The notes: generated by a model from the letters alone, not told the origin. Shown: positions 45,875-55,303, counted from the first letter of the stretch. The stretch is DNA of 64,000 bases from Streptomyces aureus (GCF_000725495.1 NZ_KL647041.1:188721-252720), one strand, 5' to 3'. Program-made: numbers and translations.

Positions 45875-46090
45875 CTTCCCGCCCCTGCGGCGCAGGGTGC
45901 GGGCCACAGCCGGAACACTCCGGGGGTGGCCCGCCGGCCGCATCCTCCTCGCAGTCCCGCCGCGGCCCGGTGCCGCGTGCGTCGCCTTCACCCGTTGACA
46001 GTCCTCAACCCGGCGGCGGAGACTCGCCGAAACAGGTGAAGGAAATTTCACTGGACGAACGAGCGAACAGGCGAGAGGGAGGGTGGGCAG

Positions 46091-47287
46091 ATGCGCACCA
46101 CCGTGGGGATCGTGGGGGCCGGGCCCGCCGGGTTGCTGCTGGCCCGGCTGCTGCACCGCGCCGGGATCGCGTCCGTGGTGCTGGAGAGCCGCGACCGCGC
46201 CTATGTGGAGCAGCGGCAGCGCGCCGGGATCCTGGAGCAGGGGACCGTGGACGTGCTGCGCGCCGCCGGGGCCGGGGAGCGCATGGACCGGGAGGGCCTG
46301 CCGCACGAGGGGATCGAGCTGCGGTACGAGGGGAAGCGGCGGCGCGTCGACTTCCCGGCGCTCACCGGCGGGCGCTCGGTGATGGTGTACGCGCAGACCG
46401 AGGTGTGCAAGGACCTGATCGCGCTGCAGCTCGCGGAGGGCGGCCCCCTGCTGTTCGAGGCCGAGGCGCTGGCCGTCGAGGGGGCCGAGGGCGACCGGCC
46501 CCGCGTCCGGTTCCGGCACGAGGGGCGCGAGGACGTGCTGGAGTGCGACTACGTCGTCGGGTGCGACGGCTTCTGGGGCGTCGCCCGCCGGGCCGTGCCC
46601 GCCGCGCTCTCCCGGACCTTCGAGCGCTCGTACCCCTTCGGCTGGCTCGGCGTCCTCGCCGACGTCCCGCCCTCGCACGACGAACTCGTCTACGCCCGCC
46701 ACGAGCGCGGCTTCGCCCTGCTCAGCATGCGCTCGCCCACCGTCTCCCGCCTCTACCTCCAGGTGCCCGAGGGGACGGACGCCGGCGCGTGGAGCGACGA
46801 GGAGATCTGGGACGAGCTGGAGCGCCGGCTGGAGACCGCGGACGACTGGAAGCTCGAACGCGGCCCCATCACCTCCAAGTCCGTCACCCCGATGAGGAGT
46901 TACGTCCACGAGCCGATGCGGCACGGCCGGCTCTTCCTCGCCGGCGACGCCGCCCACATCGTGCCGCCGACCGGGGCCAAGGGCCTCAACCTCGCCGTCG
47001 GCGACGTCGTCACCTTCGCCGACGCCCTGATCCACTTCCGGGACACCGGATCGGCGGATCGGCTCGACGCCTATTCCGGGACCTGTCTGAGCCGGGTCTG
47101 GCAGGCCGAGCGGTTCTCGTACGACATGACCACCCTGCTGCACCGCGACCCCGCCGCGACCCCCTTCGAGGACCGGGTCCAGCTGGCCCGTCTGGAACGG
47201 ATCGCGTCCTCGCGGGCGGCCGCGACGGACCTGGCGGAGGGCTACACGGGCTTCCCCCTCGGCCCGGGGCCGCGACCGGGGGAATAG
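46091..47287 (+). CDS. pobA: 4-hydroxybenzoate 3-monooxygenase
   Basis: 398 residues from ATG 46091 behind GGGAGGG. A flavoprotein that hydroxylates 4-hydroxybenzoate to protocatechuate, feeding the beta-ketoadipate pathway. FAD Rossmann motif GIVGAGPAGLLLARLL (6-21), the substrate/FAD loop RQRAGILEQGTVD typical of PobA, the DG-motif CDGFWGVARR, and the GDAAHIVPPTGAKGLN flavin motif. Length is right for PobA. No pobR or pca genes are adjacent. It begins 216 bases after bldA. Confidence 0.93.
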   Translation: MRTTVGIVGAGPAGLLLARLLHRAGIASVVLESRDRAYVEQRQRAGILEQGTVDVLRAAGAGERMDREGLPHEGIELRYEGKRRRVDFPALTGGRSVMVYAQTEVCKDLIALQLAEGGPLLFEAEALAVEGAEGDRPRVRFRHEGREDVLECDYVVGCDGFWGVARRAVPAALSRTFERSYPFGWLGVLADVPPSHDELVYARHERGFALLSMRSPTVSRLYLQVPEGTDAGAWSDEEIWDELERRLETADDWKLERGPITSKSVTPMRSYVHEPMRHGRLFLAGDAAHIVPPTGAKGLNLAVGDVVTFADALIHFRDTGSADRLDAYSGTCLSRVWQAERFSYDMTTLLHRDPAATPFEDRVQLARLERIASSRAAATDLAEGYTGFPLGPGPRPGE

Positions 47288-47435
47288 AGGGGGACGGCGG
47301 GCGGCTGGAGAGGACGTGCGAGCGCGGCGGGACCGATTCCCCGGGGGCCGGTGTCACGGCTTAGTACCAGTGCGGGCGTGGGAGATCACACACGCGTACG
47401 GTGGCACAACGAGGGAAAGATCCTCCCCAAGCACT

Positions 47436-47441
47436 AGGGTC
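47436..47441 (+). promoter_or_regulatory. Candidate -10 of the Bax1-I family gene
   Basis: TAGGGT lies about 65 bases before the start codon at 47504. No clear -35 is seen. Confidence 0.35.
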
Positions 47442-47503
47442 ATTCCTTTGCCTACCTATTACTCTTGAGCCCAAGGCCACGCAGGTGGCCATGGAGGAGT
47501 GAA

Positions 47504-48385
47504 ATGAGGAGCAGTAACCCGGTCTTCTCGCGACGGGGGTTCAGCCGCGACAACGGCTACGCGGGCTTCAACGCGGCGCCGCAGGCCGGGGGACCCGCAG
47601 TCGGCACGCAGGGGAACCCGTACGCCCAGCAGGGCGGCAACCCCTACGCGCAGAACCCGTACGCACAGCAGGGCCTTCCCTACGGCGCCCCGCCGCAGGC
47701 CCCGGCCACCACCGGCCGCATGACGATGGACGACGTCGTCGTCCGCTCGTCCATGACGCTCGGCACCGTGGTCGTCGGCGCCATCCTGGCCTGGGCGCTG
47801 CTGCCGGTCTCCAGCACGAGCTACGGCCTGGCCATCGGCTCCGGCCTGGTCGCCTTCGTGCTCGCCATGGTGCAGTCCTTCAAGCGCGCCGCCTCGCCCG
47901 CGCTGATCATCGGGTACGCCGCCTTCGAGGGCATCTTCCTCGGTGTCATCAGCGAGATGTACAACTCGGTGTGGCACGGCGCGCCCTTCCAGGCCGTGCT
48001 CGGCACGATGGCCGTCACCGGCGCCACCCTGCTCGTCTACAAGGCGGGCTGGATCCGGGTCACCGCCCGGTACGCGCGCATCGGTCTGACCATCGCCATC
48101 GCGTTCATCGCCGTCATGGCGGTGAACCTGCTGCTGGTCGCCTTCGGCATCGCGCCGGACGGCGGACTGCGCAGCAGCGGCCCGCTCGGCGCGGTCGTCG
48201 GCATCCTGGCGATCCTGATCGGCGCGTTCTTCCTGACCCTCGACTTCAAGCAGATCGAGGACGGCATCACCTACGGTGCGCCGAAGGAAGAGGCCTGGCT
48301 GGCCGCGTTCGGCCTGACCATGACCCTCGTGTGGATCTACATCGAGATGCTGCGGCTGGTCGCCATCTTCAGCGGCAGGGACTAG
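47504..48385 (+). CDS. Bax inhibitor-1/YccA-family membrane protein
   Basis: 293 residues from ATG 47504 with GGAGGAG at 47493-47499. The first 70 residues are cytosolic and hold repeated NPYAQ motifs. After MTMDDVVVRS come seven hydrophobic helices (about 85-285), including GYAAFEGIFLGVISEMY and FFLTLDFKQIEDGI with the acidic residues typical of Bax1-I proteins, which act as pH-sensitive calcium leak channels in other bacteria. The physiological role here is unknown. A strong terminator follows. Confidence 0.92.
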   Translation: MRSSNPVFSRRGFSRDNGYAGFNAAPQAGGPAVGTQGNPYAQQGGNPYAQNPYAQQGLPYGAPPQAPATTGRMTMDDVVVRSSMTLGTVVVGAILAWALLPVSSTSYGLAIGSGLVAFVLAMVQSFKRAASPALIIGYAAFEGIFLGVISEMYNSVWHGAPFQAVLGTMAVTGATLLVYKAGWIRVTARYARIGLTIAIAFIAVMAVNLLLVAFGIAPDGGLRSSGPLGAVVGILAILIGAFFLTLDFKQIEDGITYGAPKEEAWLAAFGLTMTLVWIYIEMLRLVAIFSGRD

Positions 48386-48425
48386 CCGGCACCGGCGGCC
48401 GCACCGGCCGCCGGACGAGCTCGGA

Positions 48426-48460
48426 GAAGGGCCCGCGAACCACCAGTTCGCGGGCCCTTC
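48426..48460 (+). terminator. Terminator after the Bax1-I gene
   Basis: Perfect 15-bp stem (48426-48440 with 48446-48460), 5-base loop CACCA, 40 bases after the stop codon. Confidence 0.9.
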
Positions 48461-48541
48461 GTCATGGGATGCGCGTTCCGTCACGGGGCGCGCGTCGTCA
48501 CGTACGGGTCGTCGGACACCTGTCTTCTCGGTGGTGCGCGC

Positions 48542-48772
48542 TCACAGCAGTTTGCGCGCGGCCCTCCTCAGGTCGTACTCGTGAATGATCGCTTTGGCGT
48601 GGCCGTACGCGAGGTCGTGTTCGGCGCGGAGCCAGCTGACCTTCTCCTCGAAGCGGAAGAGGGCAGGTCCTTCGTCGACGGTGCGTAGCCAGTCGGAGAT
48701 CTCACGACCGGTGCAGCGGGGGATGCGGGCGAGCAGGTTGCGATGGGTCTCCTCGGAGAAGACTTGGGACAT
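48542..48772 (-). CDS. DUF4287-containing small protein
   Basis: 76 residues from ATG 48772 behind GGAGG: FSEETHRNLLARIPRCTGREI at the start, read as ETHRNLLARIPRCTGREI, then a helical WLRAEHDLAYGHAKAIIHEYD. This matches DUF4287 small proteins, of unknown function, often found singly. Divergent from 48877. Confidence 0.85.
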   Translation of the reverse strand: MSQVFSEETHRNLLARIPRCTGREISDWLRTVDEGPALFRFEEKVSWLRAEHDLAYGHAKAIIHEYDLRRAARKLL

Positions 48773-48876
48773 CGGCGCCTCCGAACGCAAAGGGGATGTA
48801 AGCCGGTCCTTCACGCCACCGTGCCTGAGGGTTGGGTTGTTGGCAACAGTCCCGCCGCTGCGCGTAGTCTCGCGGC

Positions 48877-49188
48877 GTGCTGGATACGACGCCGTTGACC
48901 CGAGCCGTGGACCACTTCGCCGACCGGTTGCGGGCCGCCCCGCAGAGCCGCCTGCAACGCAGCGCCGCGGCCGAGGCACTGGGCCTGGCCAGGGAGTTCG
49001 CGCTGCGCGCCCAGCGGGTCGAGGACCCGTCGGGCGAGCCCCGGGAGATGCCCGACGCCGGGATGTTCGCCGCCGCCGACCAAATCACGGTCGCCGCGCA
49101 CGACTTGGCCCTCGTACTGAAGAACGAGGAGGAAGTGGCCGAAGCCGTCACGCTCGTGGCCGAGGCACAGAAACGCGCCGGGGTCTGA
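48877..49188 (+). CDS. Small hypothetical helical protein
   Basis: 103 residues, GTG start at 48877. Predicted all-helical and cytosolic (AVDHFADRLRAA; EALGLAREFALRAQRVE; EEEVAEAVTLVAEAQKRA). A form conserved in actinobacteria as far as I recall, but with no assigned role. No ribosome site closer than CGCGG; a leaderless start is possible. Confidence 0.75.
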   Translation: MLDTTPLTRAVDHFADRLRAAPQSRLQRSAAAEALGLAREFALRAQRVEDPSGEPREMPDAGMFAAADQITVAAHDLALVLKNEEEVAEAVTLVAEAQKRAGV

Positions 49189-49245
49189 CCTCTCGGTCGA
49201 CTCCGGCGCGCGGTGGTGCGGCCGCCCCCTGCCGGGGGCGGACCC

Positions 49246-50052
49246 TCACAGGGACGCTATGACGCGGTCCGCCAGGATGTAGATGTTCTCCTCGCCGAAG
49301 GAGAAGGTCAGGGCGTACGCGCCCGAGACGCCCGAACCGCCGAGCAGGACCGGACTCTGGCCCGCCGTCAGGGCGGCGGCGAGCCGCTGCGCGGTCTCGC
49401 GGTGACCGGGGGTCATGCACAGCGTCGTGCCGTCGGCGAAGACGTAGACGTCGAGGGTGCCGAGCGGGCCGGGGCGGACGTCCGTCAGCTCCGTGCCGGA
49501 CGCGGCGAGCTCCTCGAGGCGGGTCACCGTGCGTTCGTGGTCGCTGACCACGGGCGACTGCACCGGGACGAAGTCCGGGTGCGAGGGGTGACGGCGGCGT
49601 GCCGCGGCGAGTTCGGGGGAGTCGCCCGCCGTGCCGGTCTGGAGGAACTCCTCCAGGTCCGTGCTGGTCTCGGCCACCGGCTCCAGGTGGTCGAGGCCCG
49701 CGAAGTCGGAGTGACGCGGCAGGAACAGTTCGCTGTCCGGCAGTCCGAGCAGCGAGGGCGCGTCGGAGGCGTCACGCGCCTCCTGGGCGGCCCAGAACGC
49801 CCGCGCCTCGGCGAGCTCCCGCTCCCGTTCCTCGGCCAGCGCCTCGGCGACGGCCGTGCGTATCTCGTCCGCGTCGGCGGATCCACGGGCGGCGGGCACG
49901 AGGGCCCGGGCCGTACTGATACGGCTCGCGACGAGTTCGCTGTGCAGGGCTGCGACCTGCCGACGCACGCCCCGCAGGGTGCGCAGAACGGCGACGCCCA
50001 CGGCCGCGCCGGCGGCGGTGGTGAGCAGCAGAGCAATCGGCATGGCGCTCAC
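49246..50052 (-). CDS. Membrane-anchored hypothetical protein
   Basis: 268 residues from GTG 50052 behind GGGAG (alternative ATG at 50043). One N-terminal membrane helix (about 5-24), a charged helical region (about 55-105, EERERELAEARAFWAAQEA), a variable linker, and a C-terminal alpha/beta part (about 185-268) with LGTLDVYVFADGTTLCMTPGH. No named family. Transcribed alone. Confidence 0.8.
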   Translation of the reverse strand: MSAMPIALLLTTAAGAAVGVAVLRTLRGVRRQVAALHSELVASRISTARALVPAARGSADADEIRTAVAEALAEERERELAEARAFWAAQEARDASDAPSLLGLPDSELFLPRHSDFAGLDHLEPVAETSTDLEEFLQTGTAGDSPELAAARRRHPSHPDFVPVQSPVVSDHERTVTRLEELAASGTELTDVRPGPLGTLDVYVFADGTTLCMTPGHRETAQRLAAALTAGQSPVLLGGSGVSGAYALTFSFGEENIYILADRVIASL

Positions 50053-50245
50053 TGACGTACTCCCGGTTCAAAGTCGGCCCCCGACTTCCTACATCAGCTT
50101 GAAGGGCGAACCATCAAACTGTCAGTGCGTAACGTCACGAATAGGACAGGACTTTGTGCCCCAGGTTTAGTCGCGCACGCATCTGACCTGCGGGAATACC
50201 CGTCCGAGGGGACATAGGTCACATCTTGGAAGGGATTGGATCACA

Positions 50246-50288
50246 AATCGGCCCAGAGGCCCGGTGGTTCCGGGCTTCTGGGCCGATT
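50246..50288. terminator. Terminator for the thiolase gene
   Basis: AATCGGCCCAG (50246-50256) pairs with CTGGGCCGATT (50278-50288); an inner CCCGG/CCGGG stem continues after a small internal loop. On the minus strand it follows the thiolase stop and leads into ATTTG. Confidence 0.8.
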
Positions 50289-50334
50289 CGTTCACGCTGG
50301 GTTCAAAACCCGTCACGGGAACGGGTATGCGTGG

Positions 50335-51555
50335 TCAGCTGAGGCGCTCGATGACCATCGCCATGCCCTGGCCGCCGCCGACGCACATCGTCTCCAGGCC
50401 GAACTGCTTGTCGTGGAACTGGAGGCTGTTGATCAGCGTGCCGGTGATGCGGGCGCCGGTCATGCCGAAGGGGTGGCCGATGGCGATGGCGCCGCCGTTC
50501 ACGTTCAGCTTGTCCAGCGGGATGTTCAGGTCGCGGGCGCTCGGGATCACCTGGGCGGCGAAGGCCTCGTTGATCTCGAACAGGTCGATGTCGTCGACGG
50601 TGAGGCCGGCGCGGCCGAGCGCCTGCTTGCTGGCCTCCACCGGGCCGAGGCCCATGATCTCGGGGGACAGGCCGGTGACGCCGGTCGAGACGATGCGGGC
50701 GAGCGGGGTCAGGCCGAGCTCGCGGGCCTTCGTGTCGGACATGATCACCAGGGCGGCGGCGCCGTCGTTCAGCGGGCAGCAGTTGCCGGCGGTGACCAGG
50801 CCGTCGGGGCGGAAGACCGGCTTGAGGCCCTGGACGGCCTCCAGCGTCACGCCCGCCCGGGGGCCGTCGTCCTTGCTGACGACCGTGCCGTCCGGGGTGG
50901 TGATCGGGGTGATCTCGCGCTCCCAGAAGCCGTTCTTGATGGCTTCCTCGGCGAGGTTCTGCGAGCGGACGCCGAACTCGTCCATGTCCTGGCGGGTGAC
51001 GCCCTTGAGGCGGGCCAGGTTCTCGGCGGTCTGGCCCATCGCGATGTACGCGTCCGGGACCAGGCCGTCCTCGCGCGGGTCGTGCCAGGTCGAGCCCTCC
51101 GACTGCGCGACGTCGACCGTACGGGCCTCGGCGTCGGCGAACAGCGGGTTGTGGGTGTCCGGGATCCCGTCGGAGGTGCCCTTGACGGAGCGCGACACCA
51201 TCTCGACGCCGGCCGAGATGAAGACGTCGCCCTCGCCGGCCTTGATGGCGTGCAGGGCCATGCGGGAGGTCTGGAGCGAGGAGGAGCAGTAACGGGTGAT
51301 GGTGCAGCCCGGGAGGTGGTCCATGCCCATCTGCACGGACACGATGCGGGCGAGGTTGTGGCCCTGCTCGCCGCCGGGGAGGCCGCAGCCGAGCATCAGG
51401 TCGTCGATGAGCTTCGGGTCCAGCTCGGGGACCTTGGCGAGGGCGGCCTGGATGATCGTGGCGGTCAGGTCGTCGGGGCGCACGTCCTTCAGGGAGCCCT
51501 TGAAGGCGCGGCCGATCGGGGAGCGGGCGGCTGAGACGATCACGGCTTCGGGCAT
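50335..51555 (-). CDS. Acetyl-CoA C-acetyltransferase (thiolase)
   Basis: 406 residues from ATG 51555 (an in-frame upstream start would add 24 unrelated residues). It condenses two acetyl-CoA or cleaves 3-ketoacyl-CoA. Nucleophile Cys90 in RYCSSSLQ, GHPFGMTGAR with the active-site His near 360, and CVGGGQGMA with the second Cys. Which chain length it prefers cannot be told. It stands alone with a terminator, so a role in fatty-acid breakdown or polyketide precursor supply is open. Confidence 0.94.
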   Translation of the reverse strand: MPEAVIVSAARSPIGRAFKGSLKDVRPDDLTATIIQAALAKVPELDPKLIDDLMLGCGLPGGEQGHNLARIVSVQMGMDHLPGCTITRYCSSSLQTSRMALHAIKAGEGDVFISAGVEMVSRSVKGTSDGIPDTHNPLFADAEARTVDVAQSEGSTWHDPREDGLVPDAYIAMGQTAENLARLKGVTRQDMDEFGVRSQNLAEEAIKNGFWEREITPITTPDGTVVSKDDGPRAGVTLEAVQGLKPVFRPDGLVTAGNCCPLNDGAAALVIMSDTKARELGLTPLARIVSTGVTGLSPEIMGLGPVEASKQALGRAGLTVDDIDLFEINEAFAAQVIPSARDLNIPLDKLNVNGGAIAIGHPFGMTGARITGTLINSLQFHDKQFGLETMCVGGGQGMAMVIERLS

Positions 51556-51872
51556 CACGGCTCCATTGGCGTACGGGAAGTGTGCAGGGCTGATTGGGAA
51601 GTTACCCGTACGTACCGTCGAGGTCACCGGTGCGGAGGTGTGACACCGGCCGCACTTTTCTAAGCGCTTGCTTTTTTCGGGCGGGGGCGCCTTTTGGGGT
51701 GTTTTCCCCCGTCGAGGCTGTCCGGAACCCTCCGCCGGCCCCCCGAGGCTCCGCCCCGGCCCCGCTGCTCAGCCGCCCCCACGGGGCTCCGCCCCGGACC
51801 CCGCTCCTCAAACGCCGGAGGGGCTGAATTTCCCCGGGGCCCACCTGATTCCGCCCGCTCGGGTGAGCAACC
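51556..51872. other. Intergenic sequence upstream of the thiolase and before the repeat block
   Basis: No gene seen. It contains the thiolase leader, a T-rich stretch (TTGCTTTTTTCGG near 51668), and a common Streptomyces scattered sequence AAACGCCGGAGGGGCTGA near 51809-51826. Confidence 0.5.
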
Positions 51873-52252
51873 CAGGGGCGCGAGGAACTGCGCGACCGGC
51901 CACAGCGGTCCCGCAGCCGAGTACGGGCAAGCCCGGCCCGGGCAGGGCTTTCGCCGCCGGGTCGGGCGACGGAGTCAGGGGCGCGGGGAACGGCGCGATC
52001 AGCCCGCGCGGGCCCGCGGCCGGGTACGGGCTGGGTCCGGTCGGGGCTGGACCGTTGGCGCCGGTCGGGGGTGACGGGGTCAGGGGCGCGGGGAACTGCG
52101 CGACCGGCCACAGCGGTCCCGCAGCCGAGTACGGGCAGGCCCGGCCCGGGCAGGGCTTTCGCTGCCGGGTCGGGCGAAGGGCCCAGGGGCGCGGGGAACT
52201 GCGCGATTGGCCACGGCGGGCCCGCGGCCGGGTACGGGCCTGGGTCTCCCCC
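51873..52252. repeat. Duplicated block of GGGGCGCGGGGAACTGCGCGA-type repeats
   Basis: Four copies of a CAGGGGCGCGGGGAACTGCG unit begin at 51873, 51975, 52081 and 52193. Units 1 and 3 are 97-base long copies differing at only a few positions; units 2 and 4 are shorter and similar to each other, indicating duplication of a roughly 210-base module. Such elements recur in Streptomyces intergenic DNA. Confidence 0.85.
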
Positions 52253-52260
52253 CGGAGGGG

Positions 52261-53289
52261 TCAGTTCGACGGGGTCGGGGCCGGGTCCGTCGCAGGGAGG
52301 CGTTGGCGGCGGCGCCGCTTGAGCAGGGCCCAGGGTCCGCGGGGCCCGGTGGGCATCGCGGCAGTGACCTCCGTACCCGGCTCGGACGCCGCCTCCGCCG
52401 CCGCACGGGCGACCGGCAGGAACCCCTCGTGACGCGACACGTCCGGCCGCTCCTCCTCGGCCGGCCACAGACCCAGCGCCGCGCACACCGTGGGCAGGAT
52501 CGCCATGGCCGCGGTGGCGTACCCCTCGGCCGAGGGGTGGTAGTTGTCCGGCCCGAACAGCTCCCGCGGGTTCGCCGCGAACTCGGGGCCCAGCAGGTCG
52601 CCCAGCGACACCGTGCGCCCGCCCTGCTCGACCGTCCCGATCGTCTGCGCGGCGGCCAGCTGGCGGGACGCCCGCCGCGCCAGCCACCGCAGCGGCTGCT
52701 GGACCTGCTCGACCGTGCCCAGGTCGGGACACGTGCCGACGACCACCTCCGCACCGGCGGTCCGCAGCCGCCGTACCGCCGCGGACAGATGACGCACGGA
52801 GCGGGTGGGCGGCATCCGGTGCGTCACGTCGTTCGCGCCGATCATGATCACGCAGACGTCCGGGAGCCGGGAGGTGTCCGTGAGGGCGAGCGCGACCTGG
52901 CGGTCCAGGTCGTCCGACTGGGCGCCGGGAAGGGCCACGTTGCACAGCTCGACCGGCCGCTCGGCCACCGCCGCGAGCCCCGAGGACAGCAGCGCGCCCG
53001 GAGTCTGCCGGGCCCTGCGCACCCCCTGGCCCGCCGCCGTCGAGTCACCGAGCATCGTCAGCCGCAGCGGGGGCTCGCCGACCGGGGCGCCGGTGTAGTC
53101 GTAGCCGTAGAGACCCTCGGCGCGCGGGGCGTAGGGAGCGTGTCCGTTGCCCAAATGCCGCTTCGCCAGCTGGACCTCGGCCAGCACCAGACCGACGGCC
53201 GCCGCCCCCACCAGGCCGACCCCGCCCCCGCCGTACGCCGCGCCCGCGGCGATCCGCCGGGCCACCCTCGCCCTCGACATGCTCGACAT
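52261..53289 (-). CDS. SGNH/GDSL-type hydrolase
   Basis: 342 residues from ATG 53289, 12 bases after AGGAGG. One hydrophobic segment near 15-38 could anchor or export it. SGNH blocks: LTMLGDSTAAGQG (Ser nucleophile), block II ALPGAQSDDL, block III IGANDVT, and block V DNYHPSAEGY (catalytic Asp-His). Esterase/lipase-type activity on an unknown substrate. The basic C-tail ends RRRRQRLPATDPAP. Divergent from the cystathionine beta-synthase gene. Confidence 0.9.
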   Translation of the reverse strand: MSSMSRARVARRIAAGAAYGGGGVGLVGAAAVGLVLAEVQLAKRHLGNGHAPYAPRAEGLYGYDYTGAPVGEPPLRLTMLGDSTAAGQGVRRARQTPGALLSSGLAAVAERPVELCNVALPGAQSDDLDRQVALALTDTSRLPDVCVIMIGANDVTHRMPPTRSVRHLSAAVRRLRTAGAEVVVGTCPDLGTVEQVQQPLRWLARRASRQLAAAQTIGTVEQGGRTVSLGDLLGPEFAANPRELFGPDNYHPSAEGYATAAMAILPTVCAALGLWPAEEERPDVSRHEGFLPVARAAAEAASEPGTEVTAAMPTGPRGPWALLKRRRRQRLPATDPAPTPSN

Positions 53290-53384
53290 CCGTCGCCGCC
53301 ACCTCCTGTAGCCGTACAACCACTGCTTGCCCCGAAGGGCGGGTGGGTCAATCTCAACCGCGGGTGAACGGCTGCCCAGGGCCG

Positions 53385-53390
53385 TAGGCT
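53385..53390 (+). promoter_or_regulatory. Candidate -10 (TAGGCT) of the cystathionine beta-synthase gene
   Basis: TAGGCT 43 bases before the GTG at 53433, matching the -10 used in front of mfd, eno and bldA. No evident -35. Confidence 0.45.
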
Positions 53391-53432
53391 GGCGAGACCA
53401 TTCCTGTTGAAAACGCAGCTCCGGAGACAACG

Positions 53433-54827
53433 GTGCAATTCCACGACTCGATGATCAGTCTCGTCGGCAACACCCCGCTGGTGAGACTCAACAACGTGAC
53501 CGCGGGCATCCAGGCGACCGTCCTGGCGAAGGTCGAATACTTCAACCCCGGCGGATCCGTGAAGGACCGCATCGCCCTGCGCATGATCGAGGCCGCGGAG
53601 GAGAGCGGCGCGCTCAAGCCCGGCGGCACGATCGTCGAGCCGACCAGTGGAAACACCGGTGTGGGCCTCGCCATCGTGGCGCAGCAGAAGGGGTACAAGT
53701 GCATCTTCGTGTGCCCCGACAAGGTCTCCACCGACAAGATCAACGTGCTGCGCGCGTACGGGGCCGAGGTCGTGGTCTGCCCCACCGCGGTCGACCCGGA
53801 GCACCCGGACTCGTACTACAACGTCTCCGACCGGCTGGTGCGCGAGACCCCGGGCGCCTGGAAGCCGGACCAGTACTCCAACCCGAACAACCCCCTCTCG
53901 CACTATCACTCGACCGGCCCCGAGCTGTGGGAGCAGACCGAGGGGAAGATCACGCACTTCGTCGCGGGCGTGGGCACCGGCGGCACGATCTCCGGCACCG
54001 GCCGCTATCTGAAGGACGCCAGCGACGGCAAGGTGCAGGTCGTGGGCGCCGACCCCGAGGGGTCCGTGTACTCCGGCGGCTCCGGCCGGCCCTACCTCGT
54101 CGAGGGCGTCGGTGAGGACTTCTGGCCGACCGCCTACGACCGTACGGTCGCCGACGAGATCGTCGCGGTGTCCGACAAGGACTCCTTCCAGATGACGCGC
54201 CGGCTGGCCAAGGAGGAGGGGCTGCTCGTCGGCGGCTCCTGCGGCATGGCCGTCGTCGCCGCGCTGCGCGTCGCCGAGCGCCTCGGCCCGGACGACGTCG
54301 TGGTCGTGCTGCTCCCCGACAGCGGCCGCGGTTACCTCAGCAAGATCTTCAACGACGAGTGGATGGCCGACTACGGCTTCCTGGAGGACGAGGGCCCCAG
54401 CGCCCGGGTCGCCGACGTGCTGAACGACAAGGCGGGCGGCTCCATCCCGTCCCTCGTCCACATGCACCCGGAGGAGACCGTCGGCGAGGCCATCGAGGTG
54501 CTGCGCGAGTACGGCGTCTCGCAGATGCCGATCGTCAAGCCGGGCGCCGGTCACCCCGACGTGATGGCTGCCGAGGTCATCGGCTCGGTCGTGGAGCGCG
54601 AGCTGCTGGACGCGCTGTTCACCCAGCGGGCCTCGCTGGGCGACCCGCTGGAGAAGCACATGTCCGCGCCGCTGCCCCAGGTCGGTTCCGGCGAGCCGGT
54701 CGGCGACCTGATGACGGTGCTCGGCAGCGCCGACGCGGCGATCGTCCTCGTCGAGGGCAAGCCCACCGGCGTCGTCAGCCGCCAGGACCTGCTGTCCTTC
54801 CTGGCCAAGGGCGGCACGAAGGCCTGA
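53433..54827 (+). CDS. cbs: Cystathionine beta-synthase
   Basis: 464 residues, GTG 53433 behind CCGGAGA. A PLP enzyme joining serine and homocysteine to cystathionine (reverse transsulfuration); O-acetylserine sulfhydrylase activity is also possible. PLP Lys44 in GGSVKDR, PTSGNTGVGLA phosphate loop, and VGTGGTISGTGRYL. After about residue 335 two CBS domains follow (ETVGEAIEVLREYGVSQMPIV, seen as TVGEAIEVLREYGVSQ; ending PTGVVSRQDLLSFL), which may bind adenosyl ligands. Followed by a terminator well downstream. Confidence 0.95.
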   Translation: MQFHDSMISLVGNTPLVRLNNVTAGIQATVLAKVEYFNPGGSVKDRIALRMIEAAEESGALKPGGTIVEPTSGNTGVGLAIVAQQKGYKCIFVCPDKVSTDKINVLRAYGAEVVVCPTAVDPEHPDSYYNVSDRLVRETPGAWKPDQYSNPNNPLSHYHSTGPELWEQTEGKITHFVAGVGTGGTISGTGRYLKDASDGKVQVVGADPEGSVYSGGSGRPYLVEGVGEDFWPTAYDRTVADEIVAVSDKDSFQMTRRLAKEEGLLVGGSCGMAVVAALRVAERLGPDDVVVVLLPDSGRGYLSKIFNDEWMADYGFLEDEGPSARVADVLNDKAGGSIPSLVHMHPEETVGEAIEVLREYGVSQMPIVKPGAGHPDVMAAEVIGSVVERELLDALFTQRASLGDPLEKHMSAPLPQVGSGEPVGDLMTVLGSADAAIVLVEGKPTGVVSRQDLLSFLAKGGTKA

Positions 54828-55169
54828 CCGTCCGTGGCCTGAGCAGGGATTTCGTGCGAAGTGCCGGATCCGTGCGGATCTTGGGCCGCCGGCCGGGACG
54901 AACTTCGCGGAAGTGGTACGAGCGCGTCACGTCCGCGCAGCACCCGCTTAACACGGGTCCGGCACATTAGGGGGTGTCGGCAGGGCGGGAGCGGCTCCCC
55001 GCCCAGGCCGGCGGCATACGGCGCCAAGGACCTCCGGAGCGGCTCCCGGACCTCCATGGACGCCTAGGACGCGCCAGCCCGGTCCTGACCCGGCCCGCGT
55101 CCCTCGCGGGGACCGCCGTCGTCCCGCCCCCCTTCACCGGGGGTGCGGCGGTCCCCGCGCATAACGTCG
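54828..55169. other. Intergenic sequence after cystathionine beta-synthase
   Basis: About 340 bases with no supported gene. Two self-complementary GGAGCGGCTCC elements (near 54989 and 55037) may form small hairpins. The strong terminator at 55170 closes the region. Confidence 0.45.
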
Positions 55170-55204
55170 AAGGGCCCGGCACTCGCTCCGAGTGCCGGGC
55201 CCTT
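55170..55204. terminator. Bidirectional terminator
   Basis: 16-bp perfect stem (55170-55185 with 55189-55204) around a 3-base loop. On the plus strand TCGT follows. It separates the cystathionine beta-synthase transcript from the convergent DUF1772 gene. Confidence 0.85.
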
Positions 55205-55303
55205 TCGTATGCAGCCGTGGCCCACGGCCGCGGGGCGCGTGCCGCCGGAGCGGCCGCCGTCCTCCGGGTCCTCGCCGGCGGGGCGGCGTCGGACGGGGCG
55301 GTG

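Noticed and set aside
51873..52252. CRISPR array
   Set aside because: Repeats are long, irregularly spaced and diverged; spacers are themselves repeated and there are no cas genes.
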